A stretch of 6,902 nt of DNA, taken from contig DGRP01000145.1 in the NCBI GenBank assembly GCA_002391065.1, forward strand, positions 1-6,902, written 5' to 3'. This DNA is from Ruminococcus sp. UBA4385 (lineage in GTDB: Bacteria; Bacillota_A; Clostridia; Oscillospirales; Ruminococcaceae). The position numbers were made by a program, and so were the translations under genes. How positions within the stretch are numbered: position 1 is the first letter of the stretch; each line of letters starts with the position of its first letter. Below the pieces are notes generated by a model. It was given only the letters and a program-made list of their open reading frames with translations. It was not told where the DNA came from and made no database searches. This document shows positions 4,876 through 6,902 of this stretch, piece after piece.

Positions 4876-4903
4876 AACAGGGCTGCTAAGCAGCAGCCCT
4901 GTT
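4876..4903 (-). terminator. Terminator of the HhH-esterase operon
   Basis: A perfect 12-bp stem (AACAGGGCTGCT at 4876-4887, AGCAGCCCTGTT at 4892-4903, loop AAGC) is followed on the minus strand by a run of seven T residues (4877-4871). It lies 45 bases beyond the esterase stop. On the plus strand no T tract follows, although the hairpin may also slow transcription arriving from the convergent operon. Confidence 0.8.
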
Positions 4904-4947
4904 GAGGTCGGTTCTGATAAAAGGAATATACATTGTGTAAGGTCTAT

Positions 4948-5649
4948 TCAATGTTGGTCGATAAGTGCATTAATGCACCAAGCAAATCCTTTAGCCGTCC
5001 TTATCTCCGGTTCGGTGAAGTGGTTGCCCTCGTTCCATTCAAGGGTGACATTGTGATCAAGAGCCTTCAGCACTTCATACTGCCTGCGGATATTATCGCC
5101 AACCGCAGCCATTGTCTGATTGCGGGCTTTTTCCTCTTTCTTGCCGAGGCTGAGGTATATGCTTTTCACGGCAGGGGAGCGGTCTGCAATAAATTCGAGC
5201 CACCCCGGAAACCAAGCAGAAGGGGATACTCCTGCAACAGCAGCAAACCGGTCTGACGTATATGCCGACCATAGTGCAAAAAGCCCTGCGAGAGAATATC
5301 CGCCGAGAATAACGGGAATGTCCTCGTTCAAGGAGTACCGCTTTGTGAGTTCGTGAAGGAGTATATCCTCAAGGTATGCGAGCGTTTCGCCTGCGCCGCA
5401 GCCAAAAGGCTCTTTCCCGAATACAGGCGGAGCGTCCCACGGGGACAGTTCCTTGTTCCAGTCGTCAACTTCAAAGGCAGCGAATAAGAAAGGTGTGTCG
5501 GTCAGAGACTTAATGTGTTCGACCTCTTTCTCAAGCGTTGACAGCTCGTGTTCGCCTGTGGGCTGTATCAGCAGATATTGAGGCGTGGGGTCGGAGCAAA
5601 CGAAGCATGATCTGCTGTTTATTATAATAGTATCACTCATAGGAATCAT
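4948..5649 (-). CDS. Alpha/beta-hydrolase, putative serine esterase
   Basis: The protein has 233 residues and the fold pattern of the putative esterase (esterase D/Fes-like) group. The nucleophile elbow is GGYSLAG, with S119 as likely catalytic serine. H210 in WNEGNHF is the likely histidine; the acid could be in the stretch after YLSLGKKEEKAR near 170, but this is unsure. There is no signal peptide, so it should act in the cytoplasm. The substrate cannot be read from the sequence. The ATG at 5649 overlaps the stop of the upstream HhH gene (ATGA). An ATG at 5640 (MSDTIII) is an alternative with better spacing from GAGGG. It seems to be cargo rather than part of the transfer machinery. Confidence 0.82.
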   Translation of the reverse strand: MIPMSDTIIINSRSCFVCSDPTPQYLLIQPTGEHELSTLEKEVEHIKSLTDTPFLFAAFEVDDWNKELSPWDAPPVFGKEPFGCGAGETLAYLEDILLHELTKRYSLNEDIPVILGGYSLAGLFALWSAYTSDRFAAVAGVSPSAWFPGWLEFIADRSPAVKSIYLSLGKKEEKARNQTMAAVGDNIRRQYEVLKALDHNVTLEWNEGNHFTEPEIRTAKGFAWCINALIDQH

Positions 5650-5888
5650 TTGCCCTCGACAAACTGTTCAATCACGTTCATGATCTCATCGAGCCGTTTT
5701 TCGCCTATGCCGTTTATCTTTCCGATAGCGGTGCGCAGTTCATTGAGGTCAACGCTGGCAACACCTGCGCTCTCAACACCTTGATTATAGATATTTTTGA
5801 GGACTTCCTGCATTCTATCACGGTTCATGCTCTTGAACTCTTTGTAGAGTTGCCTTGAAAGAATGTATTCTTCTTTTTCTGCTGACAA
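5646..5888 (-). CDS. Small helix-hairpin-helix protein
   Basis: This 80-residue protein is helical throughout and ends with a helix-hairpin-helix motif, KINGIGEKRLDEIMNVIEQF (about 57-76), which commonly contacts the DNA backbone without sequence preference. The N-terminal half (SRQLYKEFKSMNRDRMQEVL) is charged and of unknown role. The start is TTG, with GAGGTGAT 3-4 bases before it, downstream of a near-consensus promoter. The stop overlaps the esterase start by ATGA. Function is unknown; DNA binding or protein contact is inferred from the motif. Confidence 0.75.
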   Translation of the reverse strand: MSAEKEEYILSRQLYKEFKSMNRDRMQEVLKNIYNQGVESAGVASVDLNELRTAIGKINGIGEKRLDEIMNVIEQFVEGK

Positions 5889-5921
5889 GAGATCACCTCA
5901 ATTTGGATTTGTATTGAAATA

Positions 5922-5950
5922 ATTATACCACACCAGTAACCAATAGTCAA
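5922..5950 (-). promoter_or_regulatory. Strong sigma-70-type promoter of the HhH-esterase operon
   Basis: On the minus strand TTGACT (5950-5945) and TATAAT (5927-5922) are 17 bases apart, 11 of 12 positions matching consensus. The start of transcription would be near 5915, some 27 bases upstream of the TTG start codon. This is the best promoter in the window and suggests steady expression. Confidence 0.85.
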
Positions 5951-5995
5951 TCAAACAATATAATAACCTAACCTGCTTGATCTGGGGCTGCTCAA

Positions 5996-6024
5996 TTGCA
6001 AACTCAGTATTAGATAAATATTTT
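5996..6024 (+). promoter_or_regulatory. Possible promoter of the second TnpW-like gene
   Basis: TTGCAA (5996-6001) and TATTTT (6019-6024) are separated by 17 bases. The -10 box is weak. It lies about 25 bases upstream of the start codon and is divergent from the HhH promoter, so the two share a compact 161-base control region. Confidence 0.4.
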
Positions 6025-6049
6025 TAAACATCAGAAAGGAGCCATGTTA

Positions 6050-6286
6050 ATGAGTGAAGAAAAAAAGATAAAGAGAACATACGGCGATTGTGAGGTCACT
6101 ATCACTTTCAAGGGGTATAATCCAAACGTAAAAGAAACGGTCATGAATATGCTTTGTGACAGTTTTGAAGATAGGGTCATGAATACACCGGAGCCTACAG
6201 AGGAAGCACCCGAAAAGCCCCCTGTCAAAACTGAAACTGTACATCTGCCGGTAAGCGGGAAGCGTAAAAGGGGGCACGCGAGGTAG
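6050..6286 (+). CDS. TnpW-like small protein, copy 2, with basic tail
   Basis: The product has 78 residues. Its first 45 align with the 58-residue protein at 4658, sharing SEEK, VTITFKGYNP and LCDSFE. After that it has its own tail, rich in proline, glutamate and threonine (PEPTEEAPEKPP) and ending with the very basic KRKRGHAR. The ATG at 6050 is chosen because AGAAAGGAG lies 8 bases upstream; the ATG at 6044 is too close to it. The similarity to transposon-encoded TnpW is tentative and the role unknown. It stands alone with its own possible promoter, followed by a hairpin resembling the one after copy 1. Confidence 0.75.
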   Translation: MSEEKKIKRTYGDCEVTITFKGYNPNVKETVMNMLCDSFEDRVMNTPEPTEEAPEKPPVKTETVHLPVSGKRKRGHAR

Positions 6287-6302
6287 AAGGAAATACCAAA
6301 AC

Positions 6303-6322
6303 GGGCTGCGACAGAGCAGCCC
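6303..6322 (-). terminator. Terminator of the DUF4143 gene, perhaps shared with the TnpW-like gene
   Basis: GGGCTGC (6303-6309) and GCAGCCC (6316-6322) form a 7-bp stem with a 6-base loop. On the minus strand it is followed by GTTTTGG. It lies between two convergent genes (stops at 6286 and 6351). The stem sequence is also the core of the hairpin at 4876-4903. Confidence 0.6.
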
Positions 6323-6350
6323 TGTTACCATATATATTGCTAAGAGTATA

Positions 6351-6902
6351 TCAGATAAACATCGCCATATACAAAGGCATAACGATCTTTTTGCCGTCGA
6401 TACCCACATTGCCTGAGATCAGCTTGTATCCATACGGAATATCGGGGCTTTCAAGCAGTTTGTTCAGCGAAAGGGTCGAACTGTTGCCTGCTTTGACTTC
6501 TATGGGGATTATCTGAGCGTCCTGCGATATCAGGAACTCGATCTCAAGGGAACCGTCATCCTTGCGGTAATAGCTGAGCCTGTGACCGCGCTTTATGAGT
6601 ATATCCAGCACAAGATTTTCGTAGATACCGCCCTTTACGTTGCCTTTGAGCGTATTGTCAATTATCGCCTTTTTCATATCAAAACCATACAGTGCGACCA
6701 ATAGCCCGATATCTGACATATACAGCTTATACTGATTATCTTTCTCGTAGGCAGTCAGCGGGAAATCGGGTGCTGTCACGTTCATGACCATTCTGGCGAG
6801 GCTTGCATCCCGCAGCCATTCAATACTGTTTTCGTATTTCCGCGCTGTTGCTTTCTTTTCAACAACCGAGAACTGAAACTTCTTGTTCTCCTTTGCAAGC
6901 TG
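6351..6902 (-). CDS. ATP-binding protein, DUF4143 family, C-terminal part only
   Basis: The minus-strand frame is open from the right edge (6902) to the stop at 6351, giving 183 residues of a longer gene. It begins inside the protein with KFQFSVVEKKATARKYENSI, and continues with YKLYMSDIGLL, GGIYENLVLDILI and YYRKDDGSLEIEF. It ends with a nuclease-like motif, IIPIEVKAG. This is the C-terminal DUF4143 domain of the large bacterial family of AAA-type ATPases with a PD-(D/E)XK-like end. The Walker motifs would lie upstream, outside the window. Family members are common and variable in gut bacteria and their role is unclear. A hairpin terminator follows the stop. Confidence 0.9.
   Translation of the reverse strand, partial: QLAKENKKFQFSVVEKKATARKYENSIEWLRDASLARMVMNVTAPDFPLTAYEKDNQYKLYMSDIGLLVALYGFDMKKAIIDNTLKGNVKGGIYENLVLDILIKRGHRLSYYRKDDGSLEIEFLISQDAQIIPIEVKAGNSSTLSLNKLLESPDIPYGYKLISGNVGIDGKKIVMPLYMAMFI

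Noticed and set aside
1..6902. CRISPR array, tRNA or rRNA genes
   Set aside because: No regularly spaced direct repeats and no cloverleaf-like or ribosomal sequence were seen.

Overview
The window looks like part of a mobilizable (non-self-transmissible or partial conjugative) element in a low-to-mid GC Gram-positive anaerobe. The gene set (MOBP relaxase plus MobC, stand-alone CHC2 zinc-finger protein, DUF3789-like mini-protein, HU-like protein, TnpW-like proteins) and the strong GGAGG-type ribosome binding sites suggest a gut or rumen Clostridia member, perhaps Ruminococcus. The genus is an inference, not a reading.

Layout. Positions 1-268 hold the 5'-truncated start of an IS3-family OrfB transposase on the minus strand, running off the left edge. 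Next is a bidirectional hairpin terminator (279-302), then a two-gene minus-strand operon with its own promoter: a PIN-domain (VapC-like) protein and a 76-residue partner overlapping it by 4 bases. From 1048 to 2762 (minus) lie the relaxase and mobC, overlapping by 58 bases.

The 480-540 base divergent gap between mobC (leftward) and the CHC2 protein (rightward) is the most unusual part. It carries at least eight inverted repeats: four packed hairpins next to mobC (candidate oriT), three hairpins ending in a minus-strand U tract (candidate small RNA or attenuator), and a long near-perfect inverted repeat (3034-3055 / 3190-3212) enclosing 134 bases with a promoter-like sequence. A further hairpin overlaps a 22-codon ORF whose stop overlaps the start of the CHC2 gene.

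From 3306 to 4834 runs a tight plus-strand operon: CHC2 zinc-finger primase-like protein, DUF3789-like 33-residue membrane peptide, an unrecognised basic 127-residue protein, an HU-like protein that lacks most of the DNA-embracing arm, and a 58-residue TnpW-like protein that appears to start at CTG. A convergent minus-strand operon (5888-4948) encodes a helix-hairpin-helix protein and a serine esterase, coupled by an ATGA overlap and driven by a near-consensus promoter. A second paralog of the TnpW-like protein follows at 6050-6286 (plus). The right edge holds the C-terminal part of an ATPase of the DUF4143 type (minus).

Working model (inference): the minus-strand mob genes nick and mobilize the element at an oriT in the hairpin-rich gap. 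The plus-strand operon supports establishment or maintenance after transfer, with the CHC2 protein as a possible priming factor and the HU-like and TnpW-like proteins as accessory factors. The PIN pair, esterase/HhH pair and DUF4143 ATPase are cargo or stabilisation genes.
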